A stretch of 64,000 bases of DNA from Sphaerobacter thermophilus DSM 20745 (GCF_000024985.1 NC_013523.1:2666001-2730000), one strand, 5' to 3'. Positions 8,865 to 17,684 are shown, counted from the first letter of the stretch. Made by a program: numbers and translations. Notes: generated from the sequence alone by a model not told the origin.

Positions 8865-9503
8865 CTACTCCTGGCAGGCGGTCTCCAGCAGGGAGGGGAC
8901 GTCGGCGTCGTTGGGAACCTGGTCGATGCTGGCTGACCGGATGCCCATCGGGCGGAAGGGCGGCTCGCCCTGCGCCGCCGGGTTGGCGAGGTGAAGCTGG
9001 TAGCAGCCGACGAAGGTCTGCGTCGTGCCGTCGGTCTGCTCAGCTCCGAGTGCTACCGGGACGGCGTAGTAGAGCTGACCGGCCCCGGCGTCGGACGTCA
9101 CGGTGCCGATCGTCAGGTCCACCGAGACGGTCTGCGCGTATCCCTCCTGGAACTCCTCGAACGGCGGGAGCTCGGATTCGGCAGCTTCCGGCTCCCAGTA
9201 GGAGTAGGCCCGGACGTACTCCTGGCGGTTGATCGCGTTGTAGTACGACTCGATCACTGCCTCGGCCGTGCTGCGGTCATCGCGGTACTCATCGCCCGCT
9301 CCCGGGTTTGGCTCGGCGATCTCCTCCGTGGCCGATCCCTCGCCGGAGGCAGTGGCGGCTGGAGGCGACGGGTCGGCCGGGGCCGAGGGTGCGGCCGCAC
9401 TGCTGTTGCTGCAGGCGACCAAGAGGAAGGCGACGCTCGCGAGGATGAGAACGCCTGCGAAGCGCCGGTACGCGCGGCGTGTCTCGGTGGGGAGATTGAA
9501 CAT
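8865..9503 (-). CDS. Secreted lipoprotein of unknown function
   Basis: 212 residues from ATG 9503, which follows GGAAGG; an upstream in-frame start at 9569 would place 22 residues before the signal peptide and is rejected. The signal peptide ends in the lipobox LVAC, followed by a Ser/Ala/Pro-rich linker to about residue 75. The folded part contains AEAVIESYYNAINRQEYVRAYSYW, a helix pattern seen in NTF2-like domains, and later strands including QLYYAVPVAL and FVGCYQLHLA. Two Cys near the C-terminus could form an extracytoplasmic disulfide. Anchoring to the outer membrane-leaflet surface is well supported; the function is not known. The gene is transcribed alone, divergent from the molybdopterin-binding-domain gene. 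Confidence 0.75.
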   Translation of the reverse strand: MFNLPTETRRAYRRFAGVLILASVAFLLVACSNSSAAAPSAPADPSPPAATASGEGSATEEIAEPNPGAGDEYRDDRSTAEAVIESYYNAINRQEYVRAYSYWEPEAAESELPPFEEFQEGYAQTVSVDLTIGTVTSDAGAGQLYYAVPVALGAEQTDGTTQTFVGCYQLHLANPAAQGEPPFRPMGIRSASIDQVPNDADVPSLLETACQE

Positions 9504-9765
9504 GGGGATCCCTTCCGTGGTGTGCGGCGTCCGCCCCGCAGGGCGAGCGCATCGAGAGAGGTACTCCACTAAGGCAAACGTCGCCGGAAGAGTCCTTGTT
9601 TCATCTGACGGCGTACTCGCACCCGATTTGGTGGAACGCGCACCGGAAGGGTGCGGCGTGGACTATCCTTAGGCATAGAAGTCATGAGGAGCGACGACGC
9701 AGGCTGGGCAGGATCAAGCCGCGGCGCTCGACTCGCCACCACAGCGCGGATGGGAGGAGACCACG

Positions 9766-10836
9766 ATGCAGCGACGAACATTCCGAGTCGGGGATGACCC
9801 GGCGGCCCTCTCCGGTGCGGTTCTCTGCCGCGACCTCACGCTGTCGTCGGTCCGGCCATCGGTGACGATCCGCCGCGGGACGCCGCTGGTAGAGGCGATC
9901 GACCGTCTGCCAGCGGGAGTCGACGGTGTGACCTTCGAGGTCGTCGTCCCGGCGCCGGACGACGTGGCCCAGCCCGACGCATCGCTGGCGCTGGCCAAGG
10001 GCCTGGTCGGGCCGGGGATCGACCTGGAGGGGCCACACCAGGGACAGGTGAACCTCCACGCGGCGGGCTTCGGGCTGCTGCGGGTCGATGCCCGCGCGAT
10101 CGAGCGGGTGAACCGGACCGGCGCCGCGCTGGTGGCGACCGCGCTCGACGGCCGCGTCGTGACTGCCGGGGAGACGGTCGGCATCGTGAAGGCACCGGCT
10201 CTCTACACGCCCGAGCGGGCGATCCAGCGGGCACTGGCGCGCACCCGGCGCGGGCCGCTTGCCCGCGTGGCGCCGTTCGTCGCCGAGCGGGTCGCGATGC
10301 TCGCCGGGACCCGGATCCGCCCAGCGAACCTGCGCGTCGCCGAGCGCCAGATGGCGGCCACGCTGGAGCGCTTCGGCGCCCGGCTGATCGAGGTGCGCCA
10401 CCTGGATGCGGATGAGCCTGCGGGAATCACCGCGGCCTACCGGGAGCTGCTCGCCGCCGGGGCTGAGGTGATCCTGGTCGCCGGGTCGATCGTGCTCGAC
10501 CCCACCGACCCCTTCATCACCGCGCTGCGGGGCGCCGGCGCGCGCCTGGTGCGGCGCGGTGCGCCGGTCGATCCCGGCACGATGTTCTGGGTCGCCTACG
10601 CGGGAGACGTACCGTTCTTCGGCCTTGCCTCGTGTGAGCTATACGGCCGCACCTCGGTGCTGGACCTGCTGCTCCCCTACGCCCTGGCAAAGGAACCGAT
10701 CGACCGGCGGCTGATGGCCGAGATCGGCTACGGCGGCCTGCTGGTCACAACCCAGGTCGCCCGCCGGCCGGACGACTGGGACCGCACGTCAGAACAGGAA
10801 GCCCGGGAAGACGCCCCGACCGCGGCGCACTCGTAG
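9766..10836 (+). CDS. Molybdopterin-binding (MoCF) domain protein
   Basis: 356 residues; the ATG follows GGGAGGAGA. The C-terminal half (about 190-340) has the MoCF/MoeA-MogA pattern: DADEPAGITAAYRELLAAGAEVILVAGSIVLDP, in which the AEVILVAGG-like stretch normally binds the pterin, followed by FITALRGAGARLVRRGAPVDPGTMFWVAYAGDVPFFGLASC. The N-terminal half carries VEAIDRLPAGVD and VGIVKAPALYT, as in standalone MoeA-like relatives that may act in molybdenum cofactor handling or sense it. It lacks the full four-domain architecture of MoeA. MoaC is encoded at 52990-53469, far away in the window. The molybdopterin link rests on the domain; a precise reaction is not assignable. Confidence 0.75.
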   Translation: MQRRTFRVGDDPAALSGAVLCRDLTLSSVRPSVTIRRGTPLVEAIDRLPAGVDGVTFEVVVPAPDDVAQPDASLALAKGLVGPGIDLEGPHQGQVNLHAAGFGLLRVDARAIERVNRTGAALVATALDGRVVTAGETVGIVKAPALYTPERAIQRALARTRRGPLARVAPFVAERVAMLAGTRIRPANLRVAERQMAATLERFGARLIEVRHLDADEPAGITAAYRELLAAGAEVILVAGSIVLDPTDPFITALRGAGARLVRRGAPVDPGTMFWVAYAGDVPFFGLASCELYGRTSVLDLLLPYALAKEPIDRRLMAEIGYGGLLVTTQVARRPDDWDRTSEQEAREDAPTAAHS

Positions 10837-11010
10837 AGGCTGTGGCTCCCCACTCCCAAAGTTGGGCGGGTACCCGCGCGCGGGTGCGGCCAGGGGTGAG
10901 GGCCATACCCTGGGGTGCGACCTCCCTACGTGGTACGCTCAAGGTGGCGGCGTCGCGGCCCGCCGCCCCGTGATCCATCGCCGCCTACGTACTGGAGGTC
11001 CGCACTTTCC
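10837..11010. other. Intergenic region with degenerate repeat and mnmA leader
   Basis: It contains ctcccaaagttggg and caggggtgaggg, remnants of the GGGAGAGGGG-hairpin repeat. Before mnmA the site CTGGAGG at 10991-10997 supports the start at 11011. No gene is apparent. Confidence 0.5.
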
Positions 11011-12072
11011 ATGGCTCGCATCCTCGTTGCACTCTCGGGGGGCGTCGATAGCGCCGTCGCCGCGCTGACGCTCCAGTCCCTCGGCTGGGAGCCGATCGGG
11101 ATTCACCTGCGCCTGTTCGATTCCGATCCCGAGTCGATTGCCGAGGGGGTCTGCTGTGGCGATCAGGCCGCGTTCGACGCGCGCCTCGTCGCCAACTGGC
11201 TCGGTATTCCCTTCTACGTCCGCGACCTGCGGGAGGAGTTCAGCCGCGAGGTGGCGGGCATGACGGTCGAGTCCTATGCCCGCGCCGAGACACCCAACCC
11301 CTGCATCGCCTGCAACCACCGGGTGCGCATCCCCGCCCTGCTGCGCCTGGCGGACAGCCTGGGCATCCCCGCCGTGGCCACGGGCCACTACGTGCGCAAG
11401 GTGCGCGTCGGCGACCGCTGGTACCTGGCGGAGTCGCGCGACGGGCGTCGTGACCAGTCGTACGCCCTCTACCGGCTCACCTCGGAGGATCTGGAGCGGC
11501 TGGAGTTCCCGCTGGGGGAGCTCGACAAGGAGACCGTGCGCCAGCGGGCCCGCGCCGCCGGGCTGCCGGTGGCGGACAAGGCCGCCTCGGTCGACCTCTG
11601 CTTCGCGAAGACGGCCGGCGGGGTGGGGAACCTGGTCGCGGCCGCTCGACCGGAGACGGGGAAGCCCGGACCGCTGCTGGACGAGCACGGCCGGGTGGTC
11701 GGGCGGCACCCGGGCATCGCCTACGTCACGATCGGCCAGCGCAGCGGCCTCCAGTGGGACAAGACGGTCCCCGAGCGCCGCTACGTCGCCTCAATCGACC
11801 CGGCTACACGCACGGTCGCGGTCGCGCCCCGCGCGCGTCTGCTGACACGCAGCGTGACCCTGCGCGACCCGATCTGGCACGGCGAGCCGCCGAAGCGGGC
11901 GCAGGCCAGGATCCGCTATCAGGGGCCGCGCTTCGAGGTTACCTGCGACGGCGAGCGGGTCGAGTTCCTCGATCCCGGGCCACCGCTGGCGCCCGGGCAG
12001 GCGGTCGTGCTCTACGACGGGCCGCGTGTGCTCGGTGGCGGCACCGCCGCGAGCGTGGAGCGTGGTGCCTGA
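11011..12072 (+). CDS. mnmA: tRNA-specific 2-thiouridylase MnmA
   Basis: 353 residues, the normal length. ATG 11011 follows CTGGAGG, and upstream in-frame starts would add an unsupported Arg-rich leader. The ATP pyrophosphatase P-loop SGGVDS is at residues 9-14. The catalytic Cys of the TPNP-xxxCN motif is Cys101, and its partner Cys lies in SVDLCFA (near 192), so the disulfide/persulfide pair needed for sulfur transfer is intact. GHYVRK and the C-terminal strands GQRSGLQWDK and RRYVASIDP match the tRNA-binding part. The enzyme activates U34 of Lys, Glu and Gln tRNAs with ATP and inserts sulfur delivered by an IscS relay. It stands as a single cytoplasmic gene in this window. Confidence 0.95.
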   Translation: MARILVALSGGVDSAVAALTLQSLGWEPIGIHLRLFDSDPESIAEGVCCGDQAAFDARLVANWLGIPFYVRDLREEFSREVAGMTVESYARAETPNPCIACNHRVRIPALLRLADSLGIPAVATGHYVRKVRVGDRWYLAESRDGRRDQSYALYRLTSEDLERLEFPLGELDKETVRQRARAAGLPVADKAASVDLCFAKTAGGVGNLVAAARPETGKPGPLLDEHGRVVGRHPGIAYVTIGQRSGLQWDKTVPERRYVASIDPATRTVAVAPRARLLTRSVTLRDPIWHGEPPKRAQARIRYQGPRFEVTCDGERVEFLDPGPPLAPGQAVVLYDGPRVLGGGTAASVERGA

Positions 12073-12187
12073 TGCGTCATGCGTCACCCGTCCCCCTCAC
12101 CCCCGGCTCCTCTCGGACGGAGCCCACCAGGGGAGAGGGGAGGGATACGCAGTACGCAATGCGCAGTACGGATGACGTATGACGCAG
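12069..12187. repeat. Heptad CGT/ACG repeat element B
   Basis: CGT recurs at 12075, 12082 and 12089; after a core that is the reverse complement of the one at 1697-1745, ACG (or GCG) recurs at 12147, 12154, 12161, 12168, 12175 and 12182, exactly every 7 bp. It fills the gap between the convergent mnmA and the envelope operon, and its hairpin core could terminate both. Confidence 0.8.
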
Positions 12188-12192
12188 AACTC

Positions 12193-12996
12193 CTACTGCG
12201 TCAGACCCTGCTCCTGGGCTGCTTCCTTGGCCGCCTGTTGGGCCGATTCTGCGACCTGCTGAGCCTTGCCCATCGTCTGCTGCGCGGCGTCCTGCGCCTT
12301 CTCCATGACCGTGTCGCGTGCCGGGCCCATCATCTCCCGCTCTCGCTGGGTCCCGGGGATGGCGAGCCCCACCGCGGCGCCCAGGCCCAGAGCGGCAACC
12401 GTGACGGCCAGCGGGTTCTCCTCGATGAGCCGGTCGAGCTGGCTCCGCGCGCCGCGCATCTGGTGCTGCACCTCGCCGGTCCACTCCCCGGTGCGCTCCT
12501 GCACCTGGGAGGCCATCTCTCCGGCTCGCTCCTGCGCCTGGCTCACGGCCTGACCGGCGCCACCGCGCGACTCGGCGCGCTCGTAGTCCTCGTAGGTGCG
12601 GGGAACCGGGCGCCCGTACTGATCGTAGCGGACGTGGCGCGTTCCCGATGACTGCTGGGAAGCGCTCTGCCGGTTCCGCCAGAGCATGCCGATGCCGACT
12701 GCCGCCAGCGCCGCGGGGATCGGGTTCTGCTTGATCGTCTCGATGATGCCGCCGCCGGTCTGACGGGCCGTGACGCCCATGTCGCTCGCCATCTGCTCGG
12801 CCCTCCCGATCGTGGCCTCTCGGACCGACTCCTTCGCCTGGCCCATCAGATGATCCGGGCTGAGGCGTTCCTGGATGGCATCGATCGTCTCGCTCATGTC
12901 GGCCCGTGTGTCTTCGATGTCGTCGCGGATCTCCTCGGGTGTCTGCTCTGCGTCCGGGGGCTGGACGTCGTCCGGGCGATCAAACGGGTCTCTCAT
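12193..12996 (-). CDS. DUF3618-domain membrane-associated protein
   Basis: 267 residues from ATG 12996, which overlaps the preceding stop as ATGA and has AGGAG six bases upstream. Residues about 15-60 (TPEEIRDDIEDTRADMSETIDAIQERLSP) match the DUF3618 signature. Two short glycine/alanine hydrophobic stretches, near GIIETIKQNPIPAALAAVGIGML and ENPLAVTVAALGLGAAVGLAIP, each follow an ENP/QNP turn and may insert in or lie on the membrane. Between and after them are amphipathic repeats of the SQAQERAGEMASQVQERTGE and MEKAQDAAQQTMGKAQQ type, resembling LEA- or apolipoprotein-like helices. It is the last gene of a three-gene operon and probably helps stabilise the envelope under stress, an inference from context. 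Confidence 0.8.
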   Translation of the reverse strand: MRDPFDRPDDVQPPDAEQTPEEIRDDIEDTRADMSETIDAIQERLSPDHLMGQAKESVREATIGRAEQMASDMGVTARQTGGGIIETIKQNPIPAALAAVGIGMLWRNRQSASQQSSGTRHVRYDQYGRPVPRTYEDYERAESRGGAGQAVSQAQERAGEMASQVQERTGEWTGEVQHQMRGARSQLDRLIEENPLAVTVAALGLGAAVGLAIPGTQREREMMGPARDTVMEKAQDAAQQTMGKAQQVAESAQQAAKEAAQEQGLTQ

Positions 12997-13382
12997 GCCT
13001 GCTCCTTCAACCAATCACGGTCCTCCTTGAGCGACTCGACCGTCTGCTCCGGCGCGAGCGGGGTGCGCTGGAGCGCGTCCCGGCCGCGGTCGATCAGGAA
13101 GTACCCGATTGCCGCCACCACGATGCCGACGATGAGTGCCGACAACCACCAGGGCATGAGCTCGGCCAGCAGGATGATGATCGCCGCCAGGATGGCCAAT
13201 GCCCCGGCGTAGACCACCGCGCCGCCAACCGCAAGGATTGCGACGTTCTTGCCGACCTCGCGCGCCGTCTGGCTCATCTCGGTCTTGGCCAGCGCCACTT
13301 CCTGGCGCACCAGCACGCTGGTCTGCCGCGACAGGTCAGAGAACAGCTCGCCGAGCGAGCGCTCGCCTCTGCTCTGCTCCAT
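12993..13382 (-). CDS. Phage holin superfamily 3-6 (holin-X) membrane protein
   Basis: 129 residues. An N-terminal amphipathic part (SLGELFSDLSRQTSVLVRQEVALAKTEM) is followed by two transmembrane segments (about residues 46-72 and 78-97) joined by the ELMPWW turn, and a charged tail. This is the layout of the Phage_holin_3_6 family found in cellular operons of Actinobacteria and Chloroflexota, where it accompanies DUF3618 proteins; it is not evidence of a prophage. It overlaps both neighbours by one to four bases (TGATG at 13382 and ATGA at 12993), so all three are translated from one message. Confidence 0.85.
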   Translation of the reverse strand: MEQSRGERSLGELFSDLSRQTSVLVRQEVALAKTEMSQTAREVGKNVAILAVGGAVVYAGALAILAAIIILLAELMPWWLSALIVGIVVAAIGYFLIDRGRDALQRTPLAPEQTVESLKEDRDWLKEQA

Positions 13383-14029
13383 CAGTCAACTCCTGTACTC
13401 CGCGTCTGCCCGGCACGATAGCCCGGCTCCGAAGACGGGCGATAGCTCGGGCTCTCCTGGACCATCGAGTCGCCGTAGCCGGTCCGGCCGCCCATGCCGC
13501 GTCGGGAGGTTCGACCCGAGGACGGGCTGGAACTCTTGAGGAAGCGGGCCGTCAGCACGCCGAGCGCGAACGCCCCGCCCAGCACCAGAGCCGGCTGGCG
13601 GCGGGCGAAGTCCTCCACGTCGTCCATCAGGTCCCCGACCTCGTGCCGGCGGAGGTAGTCCGACATCTGCCGCACGCGATCCGCGGCCATGTCGGCGACG
13701 TTGGCGATGGTGTCCTGGTGGCTATCGTGCAGCTGACGGCTCATCTGCGTCAGGGCATCCGCCGCGCTCCCCAGCCCCTCCGCCAGCCGGTCCTTTTGCC
13801 CAGCCGCCCGCTCCGCGGCCTGATGCTGGATCTTGCTGACCGCCTGACCGGCCTGCTCCTGAGCCTTGCTGACGGCTTGTCCCGCCTGATCCTGAACCTT
13901 CTCGGTGGTTTCCCCGCCCGGACTCCCGCCGGGCTCGGGCGCACCGTAGCCGGTCGGCTCCGATGCCGCGCGCAGCTCATCGCTGTCGGTCAGATCGTCC
14001 ATCTTCCGCTCGGGGTAGGACTCGTGCAT
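13382..14029 (-). CDS. Amphipathic-helix envelope protein, first gene of the DUF3618 operon
   Basis: 215 residues from ATG 14029, preceded by GGGAGGTGCGGGA; an upstream in-frame start would precede this site. After an acidic, Pro/Gly-rich start, residues about 45-90 carry repeated 11-residue units (VQDQAGQAVSKAQ, EQAGQAVSKIQ), as in apolipoprotein or LEA-type helices. A second part (residues 105-160, MSRQLHDSHQDTIANVADMAADRVRQM and the DLMDDVEDFARRQPAL turn) leads to a single hydrophobic segment, LVLGGAFALGVLTARFL, and a Ser/Gly/Arg-rich tail. The ARRQPAL-hydrophobic-ARF pattern is common in proteins that accompany holin-X and DUF3618. It may be a membrane-peripheral scaffold; biochemical function is unknown. 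Confidence 0.75.
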   Translation of the reverse strand: MHESYPERKMDDLTDSDELRAASEPTGYGAPEPGGSPGGETTEKVQDQAGQAVSKAQEQAGQAVSKIQHQAAERAAGQKDRLAEGLGSAADALTQMSRQLHDSHQDTIANVADMAADRVRQMSDYLRRHEVGDLMDDVEDFARRQPALVLGGAFALGVLTARFLKSSSPSSGRTSRRGMGGRTGYGDSMVQESPSYRPSSEPGYRAGQTRSTGVD

Positions 14030-14381
14030 TCCCGCACCTCCCGGTTCCGGTCCGCTGGCGACCCGGCATCCGCCCGTCTGCATCCTTGCATTAGAATCGG
14101 GTCACACGAATAGTTATGATGAGGCAATGCATGGATGGTGCCAGAGTGTGCCCAGGGGTCACGGGGCGGGGCGCGGCGCGGCCCACGACAGAGAGCGGCG
14201 GACCGGTGATTGTCGTATTATCAGCCGGTCTCGTTCCGGATGCGGCGATGGTGAACCCTGCCAGCCTGACTCATCGGGCACACGATCTGCTAAACAGGGG
14301 AGCGGCCGGGAGGATCCCGGGCCGTAGTATACTTACCGGGGGGACCAAACCCACCTGGAGAGCTAGGGAAGACGAGCCAGC
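14030..14381. other. Divergent intergenic region between envelope operon and histidine kinase
   Basis: This 352-bp region holds TAGAAT at 14091-14096 and TATACT at 14328-14333. The latter is a good -10 candidate for the kinase, giving a leader of about 43 nt, although no clear -35 is seen. GCGGCCGGGAGGATCCCGGGCCGTAG before it can fold into a hairpin. No credible gene is present. Confidence 0.45.
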
Positions 14382-16754
14382 GTGACTATGACGCATCAGT
14401 TGCTCCTTTTGCGCGCGGCGCTCGACCAGTTCGATGAGGCGGTCCTCGTCGCCGACCCGGCCGGCGTCATCCAATACCGGAACCAGGCAGCACAGCACCT
14501 CCTCGGTGGCCCGGAGACGCTTGAGAACGTCGTCCAGCTCGGCGGCCCCGCCGATCTCTGCCAGCGGGTCGCACGGGGAGAAACGGTCTTCGGCATTCCG
14601 TTGCCGGGCCTCGGCCCGGATATCCGGCTGTCGGCGTCACCGGTACGCGACACAGGCGGGGCAACCGTCGGGATGACCGTCGTGCTGCGCCGCGAGCCGG
14701 TGCGAGACAACACCGGCCTCGACGCCTTGCAGTTGGATGCCATCGCCCACGCCATCGCCTCCGGTCGCGACATCGACACGCTTCTCGAGCACACGTTCGG
14801 ATTCCTGCAGCCGCTGATCGGCTGCGACAACATCTCGTTGGCGGTCCCGTCGCCGGAGGACGAGGACGGACGGCTGCGCGTTCTGGCGCTGCGGCCGACG
14901 CCGTTTTCGACCATCTTCTCGACCGGAGAGGTGGCGGAAGCCGTCCAGCGAGTCGCCACGAACGGCGTCCCGGTCGTTGTCGACGACACCTTCTCTGCGG
15001 CCTTTCAGGAGGATGCCCTCCTCCGGAGTCTCGGCATCCGTAGCTACGCGATCTATCCGCTCCGTGGGGAGCACGGGATCCTTGGGACGATCAACCTCAG
15101 TTCCCGCACGCCGGCCGCCTTCTCGGACCGTGTGCTGGCGGTCATCGAGCGCGTAGCCAGCCATGTGGCGCTGGCGGTCGAGAAGATCCTCCTGCTCGAA
15201 TCGACCGAGCGGCACCGCGTCTTCCTGGAGCAGGTGCTGCAGTATGTGCCCGCCGGGGTCATCGTGGTGGGTCCGCCGCCCGACCTGCGCGTGCTGACGG
15301 TGAACAAGCACTACCGCGGCTTCCTGGACGAACCCTACCGCTCAGAGAAGGACCTTGTGGGGTTGCCCCTCCGAACGATCATTCCGAATCTCGACGAGGT
15401 GGGCTTCGGCGCCGCGCTCGCCAAGGTCTTCACCACCGGTGAGACGGTCGAGGTGCGGGATGTCGTCTACGAGGGACTGGAGCGAGGGACCATCCACCTC
15501 GATTCCTGGTACGTCCCGCTGCGCGACCGTCTCGGCCGGGTCGAGGCGGTGATCGGACTGGTGACGGACACGACCGAGCGGGTGCGCTACCAGCGGCGGA
15601 TCGAGGAACTCGCCAAGAGCGCGGCCCAGCAGGCGACCGCGCTCAGCACGATCATCGAATCGATGGTGGAGGGGGTCTACGTCTGCGACGGCACGGGGCG
15701 AGTGGTGCTCGTCAACGAGGCCGGTGCCCGGCTCTTCGGTATCACCACCGAGCAGGCACTCCAGCCGCTCGCAAAGTATGCCGAGTTCAGCCAGGCACGC
15801 TACCCGGACGGCCGGCCGATCCCGACTGAGGAGATGCCCCTGGCACGCGGGCTCCGCGGGGAGACGAGCGCGGACTGGGAGCAGATCGTGCGGCGGGCGG
15901 ACACCGGCGAGGATATCCACCTCCGCTTCGCCTACTCCCCGATCGTGGACGACCGCGGCACCATTGTCGGCGCCGTCGCCGTCGCCAACGACATGACCCG
16001 GACCCGGCAGCTCGAGCGGCAGCGCGAAGAGTTTCTCTCAATCGCCGCCCACGAGCTGAAGACACCGGTGACCAGCGTCAAGCTCTTCACCCAGGGCATG
16101 CTCCGCACCCTGCAGCGGCGCGGCACCCTGGCGCCGGAGCGGGCCGAACGGGATCTTCAGACGATCCTGAGCCAGATCGATCGGCTCACGCGCCTCGTGG
16201 ACGATCTGCTCGACGTGAGCCGCGTGCGGACCGGTCGCCTGGAGTACCACTTCGAGACGGTCGACCTGATCGCGCTGGTCGAGGCGGTTGTCGATCGCTT
16301 CCGGCGGCAGATCGACGAGGACGATCGGTATGAGCTGCGCCTCATCGCGGCGCCGGACCTGCCCGCGACCGTCGTCGACCCCCACAGGATCGATCAGGTG
16401 TTGACCAACCTGCTGTCGAACGCGATCAAGTACTCCCCGACCGGGGGCACGATCAGCGTGCAGGTGGGCCCGGGGGCGGAGTCGGGCTGGATCCGCATCG
16501 AGGTCAGCGACCCGGGAGTCGGGCTCGACCCACCGGAGATCGCCGGGCTGTTCGAGCCGTTCGCCCGTGCTGCCGGTAACACCACCGTGCGCAACATCAG
16601 CGGCATCGGCCTCGGGCTCTACATCAGCCGTGCCATCGTGGAGCGCCACGGCGGGCTCATCTGGGCCGAGAGTGAGGGCCAGGGCTGCGGCTCCACCTTC
16701 ATCGTCGAGCTGCCCGTCCGCCCCGCGTCGCACACCCCCGGCGATGACGACTGA
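14382..16754 (+). CDS. PAS/GAF sensor histidine kinase
   Basis: 790 residues, soluble. GTG 14382 lies downstream of GGGAAG; an ATG two codons later is an alternative. Domains in order: PAS about 10-115 (DQFDEAVLVADPAGVIQYRN), GAF 130-275, PAS 283-405 (LQYVPAGVIVVGPPPDLRVLTVN), PAS 420-545 (IIESMVEGVYVCDGTGRVVLVN), HisKA with the phospho-His near 557 in AAHELKTPVTSV, and HATPase from about 665 with NLLSNAIKYSP, a DPGVGLD box and SGIGLGLYI. The architecture is that of a cytoplasmic sensor reading a ligand or redox cue. The PAS-HisKA part resembles the kinase at 1915-6261, and neither has a neighbouring response regulator. Confidence 0.93.
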   Translation: MTMTHQLLLLRAALDQFDEAVLVADPAGVIQYRNQAAQHLLGGPETLENVVQLGGPADLCQRVARGETVFGIPLPGLGPDIRLSASPVRDTGGATVGMTVVLRREPVRDNTGLDALQLDAIAHAIASGRDIDTLLEHTFGFLQPLIGCDNISLAVPSPEDEDGRLRVLALRPTPFSTIFSTGEVAEAVQRVATNGVPVVVDDTFSAAFQEDALLRSLGIRSYAIYPLRGEHGILGTINLSSRTPAAFSDRVLAVIERVASHVALAVEKILLLESTERHRVFLEQVLQYVPAGVIVVGPPPDLRVLTVNKHYRGFLDEPYRSEKDLVGLPLRTIIPNLDEVGFGAALAKVFTTGETVEVRDVVYEGLERGTIHLDSWYVPLRDRLGRVEAVIGLVTDTTERVRYQRRIEELAKSAAQQATALSTIIESMVEGVYVCDGTGRVVLVNEAGARLFGITTEQALQPLAKYAEFSQARYPDGRPIPTEEMPLARGLRGETSADWEQIVRRADTGEDIHLRFAYSPIVDDRGTIVGAVAVANDMTRTRQLERQREEFLSIAAHELKTPVTSVKLFTQGMLRTLQRRGTLAPERAERDLQTILSQIDRLTRLVDDLLDVSRVRTGRLEYHFETVDLIALVEAVVDRFRRQIDEDDRYELRLIAAPDLPATVVDPHRIDQVLTNLLSNAIKYSPTGGTISVQVGPGAESGWIRIEVSDPGVGLDPPEIAGLFEPFARAAGNTTVRNISGIGLGLYISRAIVERHGGLIWAESEGQGCGSTFIVELPVRPASHTPGDDD

Positions 16755-16783
16755 CCTCGCGTGTCCACGAGCACGCCCCGCAC

Positions 16784-17053
16784 CTACCGGTGCCCGTTCG
16801 CTCGCGTACGTTCGAGCAGCCCGGCCATGCCATTCGGCTGGAATGCCAGCGCCGATGTGCGATGCGCGTCCACCGGGCAGTACGCGCTCGGCAACAGGGA
16901 ACAGCGGCACTGATCACTGTCGATGTGACTGCCGTCCTCCTGGACATAGCACCAGGCGGAGGTCCCATGCTCGGTGCATGGGATGACCCGCGGCCAGGAC
17001 CGCCCGCTCTCCAGCACGGACGGCTGTCGCCGCGACGACTGCGAGTCCCCCAT
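16784..17053 (-). CDS. Small Cys-rich protein of unknown function
   Basis: 89 residues with strong G/C third positions and an excellent ribosome binding site (GGAGGACT just before ATG 17053), better than any competing frame here. It contains five Cys within residues about 26-59 (PCTEHG, WCYVQ, QCRCSLL, AYCPVDAH), a spacing that could bind a metal or form disulfides, but it has no signal peptide. I recognise no family. It is convergent with the kinase gene and follows the WxL cluster on the same strand, 50 bp beyond it. Coding status rests on codon usage and the ribosome binding site only. Confidence 0.5.
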   Translation of the reverse strand: MGDSQSSRRQPSVLESGRSWPRVIPCTEHGTSAWCYVQEDGSHIDSDQCRCSLLPSAYCPVDAHRTSALAFQPNGMAGLLERTRANGHR

Positions 17054-17103
17054 AGTCCTCCATCCTCCTCAACCCTCGTTGGTCGAGTCACCGCCCCGCA
17101 CGG

Positions 17104-17670
17104 TTATGGCCCGCTCACAATCGACAGGGTGATCGTCGTTGTGTAGTGGCCGGCATAGGCGTTCGCCGGGATGGCGATCTCCACCGTCGGCGACACGGTG
17201 AAAGCGCCCATGCCGGTGCCGGGCGCGTCGGTGAAGAATGGCACCGGCGGCACTGCCGGGCCTGTAGGCACGGTCAACGGGTAGGCAATCGTGTTCACCG
17301 GATCCGTGCAGGTCCCCGCTGCGCAGGATGTGACCACGCCGGTGATCGTCATCGCGTCGGCCGGCAGCGCGCGGGAGGTCGGGCCGCCAGTGGTGAACGG
17401 CGTCGCGCTGATCCCCAGGCTCCAACCGGCGCCGGACCCGGTGGCGTCGCTGACATCGAGTGTGAAGGACGACGTCACGCGGCGGTCCGTCCCATCGAGC
17501 TGGCTTGCCACGCTCGGACCACTCCGGGCGGACATCGTGAGTGGCCCTCCAGTGACGACCGCCTCTCCGGCCACCGTCTCCTCCGCCAGCACGGAGGGCG
17601 CACCACCCAGTGCGAGCAGGGCAGCCAGACCGAGGCAGATCCGGATCAGTCGCGAGGTCAGCGTCACCAT
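17104..17670 (-). CDS. WxL-domain cell-surface protein
   Basis: 188 residues with a Sec signal peptide (LIRICLGLAALLALGGAPSVLA) and no membrane anchor. The mature part shows the WxL-type pattern: SFTLDVSDATGSGAGWSLGISATPF contains the W-S-L motif, and the C-terminus GTGMGAFTVSPTVEIAIPANAYAGHYTTTITLSIV carries the closing strands. The second W-x-L motif usual near the C-terminus of Firmicutes WxL domains is replaced by TLSI. Such domains bind peptidoglycan non-covalently or through partner proteins. It is the last gene of a WxL-DUF916-WxL cluster, 14 bp after the DUF916 stop, so it is probably co-transcribed. Two Cys (CAAGTC) could form a small disulfide loop. Confidence 0.8.
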   Translation of the reverse strand: MVTLTSRLIRICLGLAALLALGGAPSVLAEETVAGEAVVTGGPLTMSARSGPSVASQLDGTDRRVTSSFTLDVSDATGSGAGWSLGISATPFTTGGPTSRALPADAMTITGVVTSCAAGTCTDPVNTIAYPLTVPTGPAVPPVPFFTDAPGTGMGAFTVSPTVEIAIPANAYAGHYTTTITLSIVSGP

Positions 17671-17684
17671 TGCGTCTCGCCTGC

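Noticed and set aside
12993-13382. Prophage holin
   Set aside because: The protein belongs to the cellular holin-X group, overlaps DUF3618-type genes, and no phage genes are nearby.
14116-14385. Small ORF upstream of the second histidine kinase
   Set aside because: No ribosome binding site, no recognisable features, and it overlaps the putative promoter and leader.
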